A stretch of DNA of 64,000 nt from Rattus norvegicus. Lineage: Eukaryota; Chordata; Mammalia; Rodentia; Muridae. This document shows, in pieces, positions 23,401 through 36,354 of this stretch (position 1 is the first letter of the stretch; every line of letters starts with the position of its first letter). The position numbers and the translations under genes are program-made. The notes below the pieces were generated by a model, which ran no database searches, was not told where the DNA came from, and was given only the letters and a program-made list of their open reading frames with translations. Where the stretch lies: assembly GCF_036323735.1 (NCBI RefSeq), contig NC_086037.1:62100002-62164001 (forward strand), in the 5' to 3' direction.

Positions 23401-24124
23401 CCTCTCCTTCACAAACCCCTATGCACCACAGAGGTGCACAGGACACAAACACACTCAGTTCACAGAGCCTTGTTGGGCGGTGTGCAGCCTAAGTGGAGGA
23501 TAGATAGGCTGGTTTTAACATCTCTGCTGGATTAAGAAGCACCAAGGGGAGCCATCTTTTGTTTCCCTGGAGCTGCGTGCTGATGGAGGCTGTCTCTCCA
23601 CTGTGCCCTTTTTACTCTGGTTCTTCTCTACCCGGAAGCATTGCCCTGCCATTTTAGGAACAACTTGAAAGAGGAGTCAGTGCTGACAAACTCACACACC
23701 TTGAAATGTGTTTTTCAGTTGTTAGCATTTGCCGTGAGCACCTGCTCTGAAAATTGAACACTGTTCTGTGGGGCTCAAGGTATCCCCAAACTTCTGTGGT
23801 TTGATTGTTTGTTGGCCAGTCTCTGCACTTGGTCCCTCATCTTGAGGACATGAGGTTGGGTGTGCCTCTCTTCTGACCCATGGAGAATGACAGATGAGGC
23901 CAGAGGTTTAACAGTGGGGTTTCAAACAACAGTGAGAATCCCGAGAGGAGTTGCTGATACTTGTGTCTGCCCTGTCTTCTGTAGGCTGGGGTCCAGCTTC
24001 ATCTTCAGAGACAGAGTCTGAGGCTGCAGGGGCCCCTGGCTTCTACTTTGTAGTAAAGGGAGCATCCCTGTACTCCAGCTTTTCCTTCCGGGGAGTTGGG
24101 TTAGGACTGTTTGATGTCGTTTTT

Positions 24125-24440
24125 AAAGATCCCACCTCCTCCCTCCCTCCCCAGACGCCCCCTTCTCTGTGTGTGTATGTGCATGTGCACACATCTTTCG
24201 GAGCCCGTGGAGCTGGGTTACAGGTGATTGTGAGCCACCCAACTTGGTATTAGTAACAACTTAGAACTGTCCTCTGCAAGAATAACTAGCATTCTTAACA
24301 CTGAACCATTTTCCAGCCCCTACTTATCTGCCTTTAGGCAGGATCTCGGCTATAGAGCCCAGAATAGCCTCAAGTTTAGTGCTTTGGCCGACATGTCTCA
24401 GGTGTCAGGATTACAGGTGTGCACCACACCCTCCTGGTGT
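24125..24440 (-). repeat. B3-like then B1-like SINE pieces (antisense)
   Basis: A TG-rich start and a gaaccattttccagcccct end mark a B3 complement (to about 24320). Then ggcaggatctcggctataga and ggattacaggtgtgcacca mark a B1 complement. Confidence 0.6.
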
Positions 24441-27400
24441 GGATTCTTTGTCCTCCAGCAGCATCTTCCAGACCTCTCTTTGGTGTGTGGTTCATCAAAC
24501 TTACAGCACTTGCTAGTGGCAGGGAGGTGTAAAATGCTGTCTGTCCCCTCCTGCAGTGGCACCCAGGAGCAAGAAGTCAATGCTTCCTTCTGGCTCCTAT
24601 AGGAGCCAGGGTTCCGGGGACAGTGTTTACCACCATTTATGGTCAGCATTGTTCACAAGTGTGTCACATGTGCCTTCGCACATGTGCTGATGGGGAGGAG
24701 TGCTGCCTGAAGTGTCTCCAGTGCCCTGTATCTGGTACAGCTAACAGGGGGCCTCGACGGGATCTGCATCAGTTGTTCAGGGGGCTGAAAATAGCGCTAG
24801 ACCACCGTCAGCAGGTACATTCAGGAGTAATCCCAAGTCTTGGCAGCTACAGCGTGCTGGTCCCTGCTCTCCCAGGGCACACAGGGTCGCCCTTCCTGCC
24901 ATTTGACTGGGTATTCACTGCCCTCCAGCAACAGGGTCAAAGCTACGATTGGGTACCTGGAACTCTAGGCTGGCTCTACTTTTCTACCTCTGTGGAGCTA
25001 GTGAAAGAATAAACACATCTGAGACTTTAAACTCTCTTGGGTGTTCACTTTTTTCATAGTGTGGTCCCAGCGTCTAGCAGAGGGGTTAAGGTCAGGAATG
25101 ACAGAGGAAACTTCTGTTTACTGATGGACACTTCTGAAATCTCGTTGCAAACAGTGACAGTCTCTGTGAGGCCTCCGGTACAACCGAAGCACCCATCCCT
25201 ATGTGGCAAGAAAGACCGACTGGTGTGCTGCCGCTGGCTTGCTAACCTTTTCTTTTGTGTTTGTATGCAGCCCTGCCCTGAGCCAGGCAGGCAGCGTTCC
25301 AGGGCCTGTGAAGTCCCCACTGGGAAGCCACAGTACACAGTCTGTAGGCAGAGGGGGAGGGAGTGTGTGCTTTGGGGATGCTTCGAGGAACTTGTTCTGT
25401 TAGAAGTACCTGTGAGGGAGGAGACATCTAAACTGAAGAGCAGGGGGCAGTGGTGCTGGGTCAGAACCAGCAGTTGGGACAGGGTATCTGCAGAGCAGTG
25501 CAGAGCAGAGCAGAGGGCCACCATGCCCGTGGTCCCAGAGGCATGCCGGTGGCACGCTGCCCCTAGATAAGGTGATGCTTCCCTGTCTTAGGAAGTGGCA
25601 GAGTAAAGGCGGGAACAAAAGAGCACATTCATGATATCATTGAGCTCATGTAGAGCTGATGGGTTGTGAATGGCACTGGCAGCTTCTTGGAAAAACAGTC
25701 TATAGTCTTGTTTATACACCTCTCTCAAGGTCACTTGAGAACAGGTTAGAGGAGTCTGGGCAGGAGCCCTTGATGAGGCTATTGTAGTTTTTCTGATGGA
25801 ACGTAGGGTACCCTGGACTAGGGCTGGGCGGTAGATGGAACAAGGGGGCTGAATTGGTGATCTCTGCATTGGGGCTTGGTGGAGAAGAAAAGGAGGCACC
25901 AAAGTGGTCCCCTACCTCACTGATGATGTCTTCATTTCCACCCATGGAAAGTGCTCACATCACTGATGCTGGATGAGGTTAGGACCCTCTACAGGACTGC
26001 CGCAGAGGGTAGAACCTCCTGATGTGAAACAAAGGCTGTGTTTAACCTCCTAGCTGTAGGAGGTCGAAGGACTTCTCCTGGGATCTCAAGTGAAGAAAGC
26101 CGTGTGTGAGCAAGGTGTGGAGAGAAGGGAGATGGGTCTGTGGGGGTGTTCATGTAGAACAGGTCTGTGGCCGTGCAGGACAGGAGGGTGCATAAAGAGG
26201 GAAGGGAGGCAGAGTGTTCTAGAAGACCAGGTCTCATTGGCTTAGGTTCTTATTCAGTCTTAAGCTGTTGTCAGTACAGAGTGTCTACTGGAATGTGGTG
26301 TCTTCTTGTGACCTGGCAAGGGGGAGAATGGAGTTCTCAGCCCATGGCAAGGGGGAGGCCCTAGGTATGGCTGATGTCAGGCTTGAGGAGAAATCAGCTG
26401 GCTCCTATTTCAGTGCAGGGTTGGGGGACCTAGACTTAAGACAGAATGGGGAGAGCATAGCTATCGAGGCCAGTAGATAGCCATCCATCGGAGCCTCGCC
26501 CTAGTGCATATGTGGCTCCTGACTGACCTGTGGCTGCTTGTGCCTTTCTGGACCCCCTGATACTTTCAGGAGGGTAAATTCATGTCCATTCTTCAAGACC
26601 TGCTTCAGATGGCTCAGAGAGCAAAGTGCTTGCTGTGGGAGCACTGGGAAGGTGGAGACGCATGGCTACCAGAGCTCCCTGGCCAGTCCCTGTTACTGAG
26701 CTGGCAGGCTCCAGGCTCAGTGAGGTTCCTCATCCCTCAAAACAAGGCAGAGAGTGACAAAACCCCGGCCTCTGCCCTACACATGCATGAGTGCGTGTGG
26801 GCACGCATGCGTGCATGCACACATGTGCCTGCTTCAATTACCCCTCTGTCGACAACTTTTTTTTCAGCACTGTCAAATCATTTCCTCCCTCACACAGGCC
26901 CCTTCCATGTGTGGCAGAGTGCTCCAGTTTGCCCTCCATCAGTCCTGGGTCCAGCAGAGGGAACAGACAGTGGGCTGGCTGCTTTGAAAGCCCATGATTT
27001 TGTATTTCCAGACCTGAGGTGCTAGAGGCATAAGTGGGCCATGCATGTATGAGAGGTAGGTAGGTGTGACCTATCAGTGCTGGTGCTGGCCTCAAGATGC
27101 TGTGTGTACCACCCTGGAAGATGAAACTTTCGGCCAAAACCTTTCGCTCCAAGGCTGAGTATATAGGTGTGGAAGGAAGACAGAGTAGCCATCATACCAC
27201 AAAGAGTAACTGATGGGGGTGGGGAGGGCTGAGGTGCTGTTCAACAACATGGTCAGCTCTGGTGCCAAGAGGCCATGGAGAAGAGACCAAACTGTATTCA
27301 GAAGCAGTAGCAGCAGTGAGAGAGCCACTGTCCCGGCAGGGCTGGGGATTTAGTGGAGAAGCATTCATTCCCTTGACAACACTTTGGAAAGCCATGCGCA

Positions 27401-28600
27401 GCCTCAAGTTGTTTGGAGACAGTTATAGCAGCGGGTTATAAATTAAGGAGCTGCCAGAGCAAAGAGGTGGCTCGGAGCTGGAGCACAGTGCTGCCAAGTG
27501 GAAGCTGGTCCTGGAGCCCCCTCCAAGTGTGTGAGGGACTAACTTCTGTTGCTCCTACTCAGGCAACGCAGACAGCCCTTAAAGCTCACATAGCGCTCTG
27601 GTTTGAACTTCTCTGAAAGGATGAACTCATGGAACTTCTGCTGTCCCCTGTGTTTATTCAGGAGGCTTGCTGTGTTTGAAAGGCCATAAATCCCCGCTCC
27701 TTCTCTTTCGCCTCTCCTGCTCCCCGCCCCCTTCTCCTCTTCCTCTTCCTCCTCCTCACTGCTCCATTTGGAAGGAGAAAATGGAGAGCAAGAGAAATTC
27801 GAACCTGCTGCTAGGATGTGGAGTGTCTGTGATATTTAGTGCCATTTATATACTGGAGCAAAGAAGAACCCAGGGAACTCTTTGTGAGGGAGGGAGGGAA
27901 CAGTTAGCCCACATCCCTCCCTCCCAACCCCCATTCCATTTCTCTGTCTGCTATACAAACACAAGTAAGAAAGACTTCGTAGATGAGCCAGGAGCAGCCT
28001 GAGACCCTGGTACCTGTCTTCAGCCTCTTGGCCTTCAGAACTACAAAAAAGAAATGTAATATACACAGTAGCCAAGGCAAAGAGCTATACTTCTGGCATA
28101 ACCTTTTGCATGAGGTCTCAAGGTCATTGAAGGAGCCACTTTTCAATGACATCTTGAGAAATAATTCTCAAGGAGAAAAATCTGGAAGTGTTAGCATGTC
28201 TCGTCATGACTGCGTCTCTCGCCTGTGTTTTCAGAAGACTGGGGTGTAACCAAAGCCAGCCTCTGGCTTGCTTCATTCTAGAAGAATTCGCTTCAGAAGT
28301 TGCTGGCTCACCATTGGCCTTTGAGCTCATCTTGAAATCTAGCATGCATTTTCCAGACTTGTCTTTGAAAATGTAAATGTTACTGACTGACTAGGAAATT
28401 ACAAAAACTGTACTTAAATTTAGAAAATGTATTTCCCATGTGTAAAAAGAAGATGTTATGAGAGTTGAGCTCAGTTTATTTCTGGTCGTGAGTGGTGAGC
28501 TGGTGTGATCCTGTAGTCATGTCTGTGTGCACACTATTTGTGTTCACGCTTTCCCTGGAACTTACTTCATATCAACTCTTCCTGTCTCAATAAAAATGCC
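24441..28600 (+). other. Gan: Intron 1, long mostly unique stretch
   Basis: About 4.2 kb with low SINE content, which stands out in this window. Only a weak B3-like piece (about 26610-26830) and a pyrimidine-rich tract (27715-27760) are noted. Several 100-177-codon frames overlap on both strands at 24.6-25.6 kb. None resembles a known protein, and mutual overlap suggests stop-poor composition. Confidence 0.5.
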
Positions 28601-28607
28601 CATAGCC

Positions 28608-28708
28608 GGGGCTGGGGATTTAGCTCAGTGGTAGAGCGCTTACCTAGGAAGCGCAAGGCCCTGGGTTCGGTCCCCAGCTCCGAAAAAAAAGAACCAAAAA
28701 AAAAAAAA
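28608..28708 (+). mobile_element. ID SINE
   Basis: A full ID body with tail AAAAAAAAGAACC(A)n. Target duplications aatgcccatagcc flank it, the downstream copy ending at 28720. Confidence 0.95.
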
Positions 28709-28730
28709 ATGCCCATAGCCACGTGGGGGA

Positions 28731-28732
<2 letters not shown>

Positions 28733-28774
<42 letters not shown>

Positions 28775-28870
28775 TTGTTTGTTTGTTTGAGAGACGGGGT
28801 CTCCTACCGTAGCCCATAACGCCCTCTAACTCACAGCAGTCCACCCACTTCATTCTCCTTGCAGGCATGA
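28733..28870. repeat. (TG)n(TTTG)n and decayed B1 (antisense)
   Basis: A (TG)n tract of about 36 nt, then (TTTG)n and an antisense B1-like piece (gagacggggtctcctaccgt ... gcaggcatgagctaccacag). Confidence 0.75.
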
Positions 28871-29440
28871 GCTACCACAGCAAGTTCACATAATTATCGC
28901 TTTCCGGGCTGTGTATTGCTGCATCATACAGCATTCTCTCGGTCGATGCTCCCGTTTCCGCTTTCTCACCCTGAATAGTGACCCTGTGATCCCATCAGAA
29001 AACCCCGAGCTTCCCTCTGCTCTGTGTCTTGTGGGTATCAGGAACTGACCTTGAGGCCTGTGTTCTCTCTCGGTGGATGGTTGAGCCAAACTCGTTCTTG
29101 CTGTCTGATGCCTGACGAGGGAGACTGTGCCGTCTTCTAAGGACAAGGGTGACACAGGGCTCATTTCTAAGAAGACCTGTCATGATTATTTAGCACTTTT
29201 GGAAGTGGGTTTGCAAAACCATTATTTTGCCTCTCTAGAAATTTTAAAATCATGACCCCTTTAAGGGTCAGACATGTTAGCTTGGAAGTGTCCTGTAATT
29301 TTTCTGTTGTGTATCCTTGCTGTTTGTCCTAACACATTTTGAAGACAAAAAATTCTTCCTTCAAAGGTCTTAAAGAAACAGGCAGCAAGGTAGAATTTGC
29401 CACCCTTTCTGTTACAGGGTTAGAGCCTTAAGTTTTGGGG
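28871..29440 (+). other. Gan: Intron 1, mostly unique sequence
   Basis: A weak hAT-like fragment (aaatcatgacccctttaagggtc, about 29247) is the only note. Confidence 0.4.
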
Positions 29441-29559
29441 CAGAAACATAAACATGGTGCTCTGTTTATCTGTGTTATGCATGTTCCCATGTGTAGTGCC
29501 TCTGCACATGTGTCACATGTATGTAGAGGTCAGAGGTCAGCATTCAGTGTCTTCCTCCA

Positions 29560-29925
29560 TTGTTCTCTCTCTCCCTCCCTTCCTTCCTTCCTTCCTTTCT
29601 TCCTTTACTTATTTATCTAAGGCTCGAGTGTGTGCGTGTGTGTGTGCAAGCGATGACCCACGCTGAGACCAGAGGTTGACTTTGGGTATCTGTTGCTCTC
29701 CACCTTATCTTTTGGAACAAGGTCTCTGACTGAACTGGAGCCCCTCAATTCAGCTAGACTGGCTTCCAGTGAACCCCAGGGATCCTCCTGTCTCCACCCT
29801 TCTAGAGCTAGGATAGCAGCTACTCACCACCCGGAACTCAGCTTTTTACATGGGTTCTGTGGATCCAAACTCCAGTCCTTCTGCTTGTGTGGGAAGCGCA
29901 TCGCTTCACTGTCACTGGCCTGAGG
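29560..29925 (-). repeat. (TTCC)n and B4-type SINE (antisense)
   Basis: A TCCC/TTCC array (29569-29605), then B4 complement features: ccagaggttgactttgggta, ggaacaaggtctctgactga, ggatccaaactccagtcctt. Confidence 0.7.
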
Positions 29926-30664
29926 CTCTCTGTTGACTGTTTTGTGTGAGCCTTACCGTCTTCTACACTCAGTGTGGATGCCGCCAACCCTTCACTTACA
30001 CGGAACCTGTTCCTTCAAGCTTCTGTTCTGTGTTCTGTCTCCTTTCCTTGTCATGCTAATCTCTGCTGAATCCCTTCCCTACTGGAAAGCATACCTGCCT
30101 TCACATTGCCTGACCTCACATGTGCCCCAGCGAGAAGCACAGTGACTGTCCCTCCTGACGGTGTCTGGCCTCCACTTCTTAGCTAAGACTTGAGGAGCCA
30201 GCTCTCTTAGTGTAAGTCCCCTGTTGCCTTCACTCTGCAATTAAACGTGCCTTTCATGGCTCCACTGAACCTGTCTGTTCCTTGAAGAGCTGTGGAACGT
30301 AATCTCCAGACGCAGTGGAAGCTAATACATTTCTCTTCCTTGGCCTGTTCATCGCTGCCCATCACGTTCTTGACATTTCGCCTCTACGCTCCAGTGACGG
30401 CTTTTGTCTTGTTTCCCCCACAGTCGACTTTCTGGCTCTCCTCCTTCCTGTCCCTGTATGTGGTAAGGCATAGAGTTCTGACCTTACTCTGTCCCCTTCC
30501 CCTACAGCGGCACTAGCTGTGCCAAGACACCTGCTGCCCTCTCCTCTGCCCCAAGCCAAAGGTCACTTAGCTATACATGGCCACCTTCACCCTGGTAGCC
30601 ACACTGCTCCTTCCATGTAAACTGTGTGTCAGGCGTCTTCATCTGTTGTTGCCTACGTACTTTT

Positions 30665-30747
30665 CTTTTTTTCGGAGCTGGGGACCAAACCCAGGGCCTT
30701 GCTCTTGCTAGGCAAGTGCTCTACCACTGAGTTAAATCCCCAACCCC
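30665..30747 (-). mobile_element. ID SINE (antisense), short tail
   Basis: ID complement ending ccccaacccc. Perfect 14-bp duplications gcctacgtactttt flank it (30651-30664 and 30748-30761). It shows more substitutions than the other copies and is therefore probably older. Confidence 0.93.
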
Positions 30748-30764
30748 GCCTACGTACTTTTTAA

Positions 30765-31114
30765 GGCAAGATCTCTGCCCTCAAACCCTGGGCTTTCAGG
30801 CACACAGAGCCATGTCCGTGTGAGTGGCTCGGGATTTGAACCAGGTCTTCCTACCATAAGAACAAACACTCTTACCCACTGAGCCATCTCCTCAGACCCT
30901 TATTTCCCTTCAATTTTTTTACGAATTTATATATACATATAATATTTAGGTATGTATATGACGGAGTGGTACACATGCCACGGCAAGGGAGTGCAGGTCA
31001 GGGGACAATTTTGTGGAGATGATTCTCTCCTTCCCCTTCGTATGGGTTCCAGGGTTGGAATCAGGCCATCGGGCTCACAGGACTCTACCCACTGAGCCAT
31101 CTTGCTGACCCCTT
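30765..31114 (-). repeat. Two antisense B3/B4-type SINE pieces
   Basis: One ends cttacccactgagccatctc (about 30895). The other ends ctacccactgagccatcttgc (about 31110). Confidence 0.75.
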
Positions 31115-32215
31115 CCATCACCTTTAATATATACCAGGCTCCCCAGGAGAGATCTGAGAGCTGCTGGCAAAGAGGCCCTCTCCCTGCTTTCCTTCAGCAT
31201 CTAAGTGACGCCAACACAGCCCTTCTGCCCTCTGGTTTCTGGACTCTGTCTCCTCCCCTCCTCCCGGCCGTAACTGCCCACTCAGCCTCCAGCTTCTATT
31301 GACCCCAAGCTGTGTCGGGCTCCCACTGGCCTGCCTCCCTCCCCTCACAGTCACCATCTGTCTTCCACCCTGCTGCTGCCAGAGGGAGGTTTCCAGAGTA
31401 GAATCAGATAACATTTAAAACTCTAATGTCTTCAGAGACCTAGTTGGCTTGGTGCCAAGGCAGGAAAAATACTCCATAAGCCTGGAGTGCCAGAACATGG
31501 GGAAGGGCCAAAAAGAGCCAGCCTCAGAAACTGTAGTGGCCGAGCTACAGGATTGGAGCAGCAGAAGACCATGCTGACTTACAGCTGGGACAAACTGAAC
31601 AGCCAGCGTGTGTCTGCGAGTGAATGAATGAATGAGCAAATGTATTTACAAATGGGACAGGAGATGCAGTGTGCCGCACAAAACCATCTCAGCTAACGTC
31701 CGTAAAGGGAACTGAAATAGAAAGTTCTTGAGGCTAAGCACTCAGGAGGCTGAAACAAGAGCATCATGAGTTCAAAGCCGGGCTAGGCAACCTAAAAGAG
31801 ACCCCAGTGTGTATGTTGTGGGGGAGACGGGAAGGTAGACAGATGTAGATGGGAGTGACACCATCCTTGACAATGGTAGTAATTGTTGCAGGCAGACCCC
31901 AGGTACTGGGTCACTGGGCAAGAGTCTGAGGAAAAAATCAATGGATTTTTATATTTTCCCAAATGATCTTCAACGTGTTAATTACCTTTGAAAGGAAAGC
32001 GAGTGGTTGCAGTGGCAAACCCTGTCAGAGCCATTTACCCAACTGACCAGTAGGAGGCAGGTTCTCCCCCATGGATCAGGGGACCTCTGTTTCTGGAGCA
32101 TCCCCGCCACGCTTCAGCCACAACATAATCATATAAATTAGTCAACTCTGACTTAAAGGATGCTGTCCAAGGTACCTGGGCAGCTCAGCAGTCAGAATCA
32201 AGAAGGACAAGGAAA
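31115..32215 (+). other. Gan: Intron 1, mostly unique sequence
   Basis: An old B1-like piece lies at about 31735-31805. The rest is not recognised. Confidence 0.45.
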
Positions 32216-32216
32216 G

Positions 32217-32475
32217 GGGGCTGGAGAGACAGACCCCTTATTCTCAAGAGCACTTACTGCAGGAGACCCAAGTTCAGTTCCCAGCATTCAGTGGCCAGTA
32301 GCTCTGGATCCAGAGGATCTAACACCCTCTTCTAGCCTCTGTGAGTGCCTGCACTGAGGTGGTACACAGAAACCCATGCATGCATACACACACACATACA
32401 TTCCTGCATACATACATACATACATACATGCACACACACGTGCACACACACATACATATATACATGCAAACACCA
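32217..32475 (+). mobile_element. B2-type SINE with (CA/CATA)n tail
   Basis: Head gggctggagagacagacccc, cagttcccagcattcagtgg and ctaacaccctcttctagcct, followed by CATA/CACA repeats (32385-32470). Confidence 0.85.
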
Positions 32476-32479
32476 TGAA

Positions 32480-33745
32480 AAGATGGTAAGCATCACAGAC
32501 GAGGGTCCTGTGGTGTTTCCTCAGCATTTCCTATGTGTCATGACTTTGATGCTGGGTGAGAACTAGTTGCTTCCTATGGTGCCCCTCGGCTTGGGCTGAG
32601 CGTAGTCTCTGGGTGTGTCAGATCTAAAACTGCATGCCATCAGGGGTGTCCCAACCCTAGCAGACTCAGGTCACAGAGACATCTCCTGGACTACGCAGCT
32701 TTCTCTCGGTAACCAGGAAGTAGATCTGGGAGTTGATAGTTACCCACTGTCTTGCTGGTTTCAGCATCCGCCTACAGTCTGTAACACCTTCCCCTGGTAT
32801 TTATTGGTTTGTCTTTGTGCAGAGCTGGACAGGGATAGTAGTTTACTAAGAGGACCATCCAGAGGAGCAACAGACTCTGAGCAGGCTGCCAAGGAGGGAG
32901 CCTGTGGACTGTACCAGTTGACACAAGGGAGTTAAAACACAGACTCCCAGCGTCAACACCACATTTGATCTTGTTGACACTTTGTTTAGAAGTGCTGTTG
33001 CCATAGCTGCTAGAGTGGGAAGTAGTGGCTGGCTCGCTGACGTTGTCAGGACCTCACAGGGACAAGGAAGGAGTAGTTGCAGAAGACTGAGCTGAGCAGC
33101 CTGTGCTGCTGGGGTCATGGCTGCCTCTCTCTCAGTGGAGTGGCTTGGAGTCATCATCACTGTGAGCGCTCATTACTATGCTTCCTGGGATGCCATGTGT
33201 GCTGCCTGCTCCCTCCCTGTCCCAAACAGTCTAGATGTTCCCATAGCATCCTGCGTGTGTGTGTTACACATGTAGTTCACGTATGTGTGTGTGTGTGTGC
33301 ACGTGCTAGAGGCCAGAGGCAATGCCAGGAATGATCCACTATGGCCCCCACCCTACCTTTTCAGACAGGATCTCTCCATCTGTATTGCCTCTCACAAGGC
33401 TCAGGGAATATTGCAGAAGGCCAGAAAGAGCCCAAGAGCTGGACGATTTGGAGGAGTACTGTGGAATGTTCTTGTGGACACTTGTGACCTCACAGCAGCT
33501 CTGTACCTGTACAGGACCAGGCTGTCAGCAAGGCCAGAGTAGATGAGAGGGCTTCGCCTAAGCTGAGGAGCTCTTACAGTTGATGTTCCCTGGGGAAAGG
33601 GGTGCTGTGCCTTTCAGGGATGCGACCCCTGGTAGCTTGCCTAGGAGCAGACAGCTCCTAGAAAGGTCGTGATGGTAGGAGGAGCATGTATTGTGGGGTC
33701 TAGAGGGCTTGGAGGGCGGGTTTGGTCAAGATACATTGTAAAGGA
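32480..33745 (+). other. Gan: Intron 1, mostly unique sequence
   Basis: A TG-rich antisense B4-like piece lies at about 33265-33400. Nothing else is recognised. Confidence 0.45.
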
Positions 33746-33747
33746 AC

Positions 33748-34115
33748 TGGAGAGAGAGCTCAGCTGATGAGAGCATGAACCACCCTTTCAGAGTACCCAG
33801 GGTCAGTTCCCAGTACCCATTCGGCAGCTCACAGCCATCTCTAGTTCTAGGGGATCCTTCACCCTCTTTTGGTCTCTGGGAAATGGTAGGCGAAACACCA
33901 ATACACTTACATATATTTTCCTTAAGTATTTAATATTTTTAAGACAAAGTCTCTCAGCCCCACCAGTTGGCTGTTACTACCCTCAACCCCCATCACTGGG
34001 CACAGAGGCATGACCACACATGGCTTTTGTGTAGGTTCTGGGCCCCAGACCCAGAGTCTCATTCATGCTTCTCTGGTAGATGCTTCACCACAGCTCTTTC
34101 CCCAACCCTCTACTA
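33748..34115. repeat. B2/B3-type SINE (+) then B4-like piece (-)
   Basis: Head ggagagagagctcagctgat (+) to about 33925. Then aagacaaagtctctcagccc ... cagctctttccccaaccct as a complement. Confidence 0.65.
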
Positions 34116-34888
34116 AGTAGTAATGCATGCTGAGTTCCCACAGTCTCTCTTTAGAAAATGTGGCCTCCTTAAGGTAAATTCCATGTTCCTTCAAGTCACT
34201 AACTCTCAAAGATAAACATTGATCGTCTCGTGTAGCATCAGAGCAAAGCCAGTGCTATGTTTCCTTCTTGGCAGTGGAGACCAGGCTCCCTGAGGAGAGG
34301 GAAAGGTGTCCTGTGCCTGTGCCAGTGTCACAGCCTGGAGAGGATGTTGGGAGAGGTGGGGCCACAGCTGTGGCAGGAGCTGCTTCTGAACCTCTGTGGG
34401 ACCTGGTGGGCCTCTTAGTTGTCAGGACAGCACCTGAACTAAGGTCAGAGCTCTAGAAACCTTTCGGAGTCTGTATTGCATTATAAGCCTAGGTTTCCCA
34501 GCAGGCCCCTGGTGACGGTGACCGGGGACATGGAAGCACAGAAAGATGAGGTATGGCTAGCTGACCCTCAGATGAAAGCTTCTTTCCCAGCCAGCCCTAC
34601 AGGGCAGCTCCCATGTGAGTGCATCAGCCCAGGGGGTAGCGGAGTGCTTGCACATTGGACTGCAGTGCGCCTGGGCTGCTGTGGAGGACATTGCCTCTGG
34701 GCATGCCACACGTGATGGTGAATGCTCTCAGCTGCTCTGCTGGCCACTTGTGCCCTGCCCCAGCAGCTGTGGTCACTTCATTTCAGCCACTGATTCCTCG
34801 GGGTCAGAATCTATCGGTTCCCACCCTTGTCACATGCTGAGGCCAAGTTTTTATGTCTCAAATACCAGGAATGTTGGTGTGGGGCAGT
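34116..34888 (+). other. Gan: Intron 1, unique sequence
   Basis: No repeat recognised. The 177-codon frame starting at 34615 runs into LTR sequence and is not considered a gene. Confidence 0.45.
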
Positions 34889-34889
34889 G

Positions 34890-35150
34890 CATTAGTTCTT
34901 GTTCTTGCTGCTGTAATGTAAGTCCCTTGCTTAAGGAAAGAAAGGTTTACTCAGGCCCTCTGTTTGCAGTTACTGTCAGTTGTGGCGTTGAAGGCCTGGA
35001 GCCTGAGGCAGCTGGTCTTGTGGCATCCACAGTCAGGAAACAAAGCATGCCAGTGCTCAGCTCGCCGCCTTTTATTCAGTGCAGGACCCCAGACCATGGA
35101 TGGTGCCACCCAGAGGTAGGGTCTTCCACCTCAGTTAACCTAATGTAGAT
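34890..35150 (-). repeat. MaLR LTR fragment (antisense), decayed
   Basis: cattagttcttgttcttgct ... aaggtttactcaggc ... tcagtgcaggaccccagacc follows the order of an antisense MT/ORR1 LTR. Confidence 0.45.
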
Positions 35151-35704
35151 GATTCCTCACAGGCTAGGGGACTGACATCCAATTTTAGATCCCGTGGGGT
35201 TGGCTGTGTCATCATCACAGGCAAGGTGCGAACAGTCCATTTTCATGGCAGTTAGGGAAAGCAGGTGCAGTTCATTAGGAGATGAACAATCCTGTGAAGG
35301 AAAATAAAAGCAGGGAAGAGACGGTGCGGGTGGGCGTGCAGGCTGCCATCGTGGGTGTTGGGAACACCTAGCATGCAGCTGTGGGGGAGAGGCCCCAGAA
35401 GCACTCTGGGCAGCAGGAGTGGGCCAGAGCCATGGTATAGCTTACACTTACTGTGCAATCTAAGGCTGACCTAGTTGGTCTAGGATAAGACCCAGATATC
35501 TGATTCTCCATAGTAGCTCTCCAGCAGGTTCTGTGAGGTCAGTCCAGGGACCTACTCATAAAGTCCTTCAGTTGTGACTCACAGGATCTGTGAGAGAAAT
35601 TGTGGGAAGGAAATAAACACTATGCTTCTTGGGGAAAAACAGTCCGATGGAGGAGTGAAGGGGACAGCACACAGACTGTTGGGACGCCATCCTTTGAAAC
35701 GCCA

Positions 35705-35910
35705 TTGGTGAACTGCACAGACAGTTCAGTGGTTAAGTATACTTGCTGCCCTTTCACAGGACCTGAATTCATCCTCAACACCCATCCTAGTGACTCACAG
35801 CCACCTGCAACTCAGGGGTAGGGGACCCAACACCCTCTTCTGTACCCCACAGACACCCATATATTCATGCACTTAGCCACACACATGCACACACATTCAC
35901 ACATAAGTTT
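35705..35910 (+). mobile_element. B2/B3-type SINE
   Basis: cagacagttcagtggttaag, gacctgaattcatcctcaac and ccaacaccctcttctgtacc, ending in a CA-rich tail. Confidence 0.8.
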
Positions 35911-36354
35911 TTTATAAACGTGGCATTCAGAGTCCCACAGCACTTTCTTTCCCTCCTCCCCTTTAACACCACACAGGCAGCTCCTTGGACAGGCCCTGTT
36001 GTTCATGGTCAGTCTCCTACTGTGGCTTAAGATTTCCTGTTTCACCTAGAAGTTGTGGAACTGTGTGCGAAGCTGGCCTGGGTCTCTAGTTCCCAGTGCA
36101 CAGCCCCTCTTGCTTAAGCGTCCTGCTGAGAGCTCTGTCACTCTGTGGTTCTCAAGGTGAATGCTCTTCCCCCATGACTGTGGGAGGAGCTGTGAGGCTA
36201 GCTGTTGTGTTCCTACTAGAGACAGTGCCATCTAAAGACTGTGTCAGAGGGTACTGGTATCATCTGTTGATTGAAATGTTAGCAACAAATGATACTACCT
36301 CAAGTGGGAACCAAAAAAGATCTTCAGAGGGGGAAAAAGCACAAAACAGATGTT

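Noticed and set aside
24623..25570. Overlapping 129-, 156- and 177-codon frames in intron 1
   Set aside because: The two larger ones overlap on opposite strands. None has a recognisable domain, splice context or start context, and the composition is stop-poor.
34615..35148. 177-codon plus frame in intron 1
   Set aside because: Its second half runs through a decayed LTR fragment, and no protein family is recognised.
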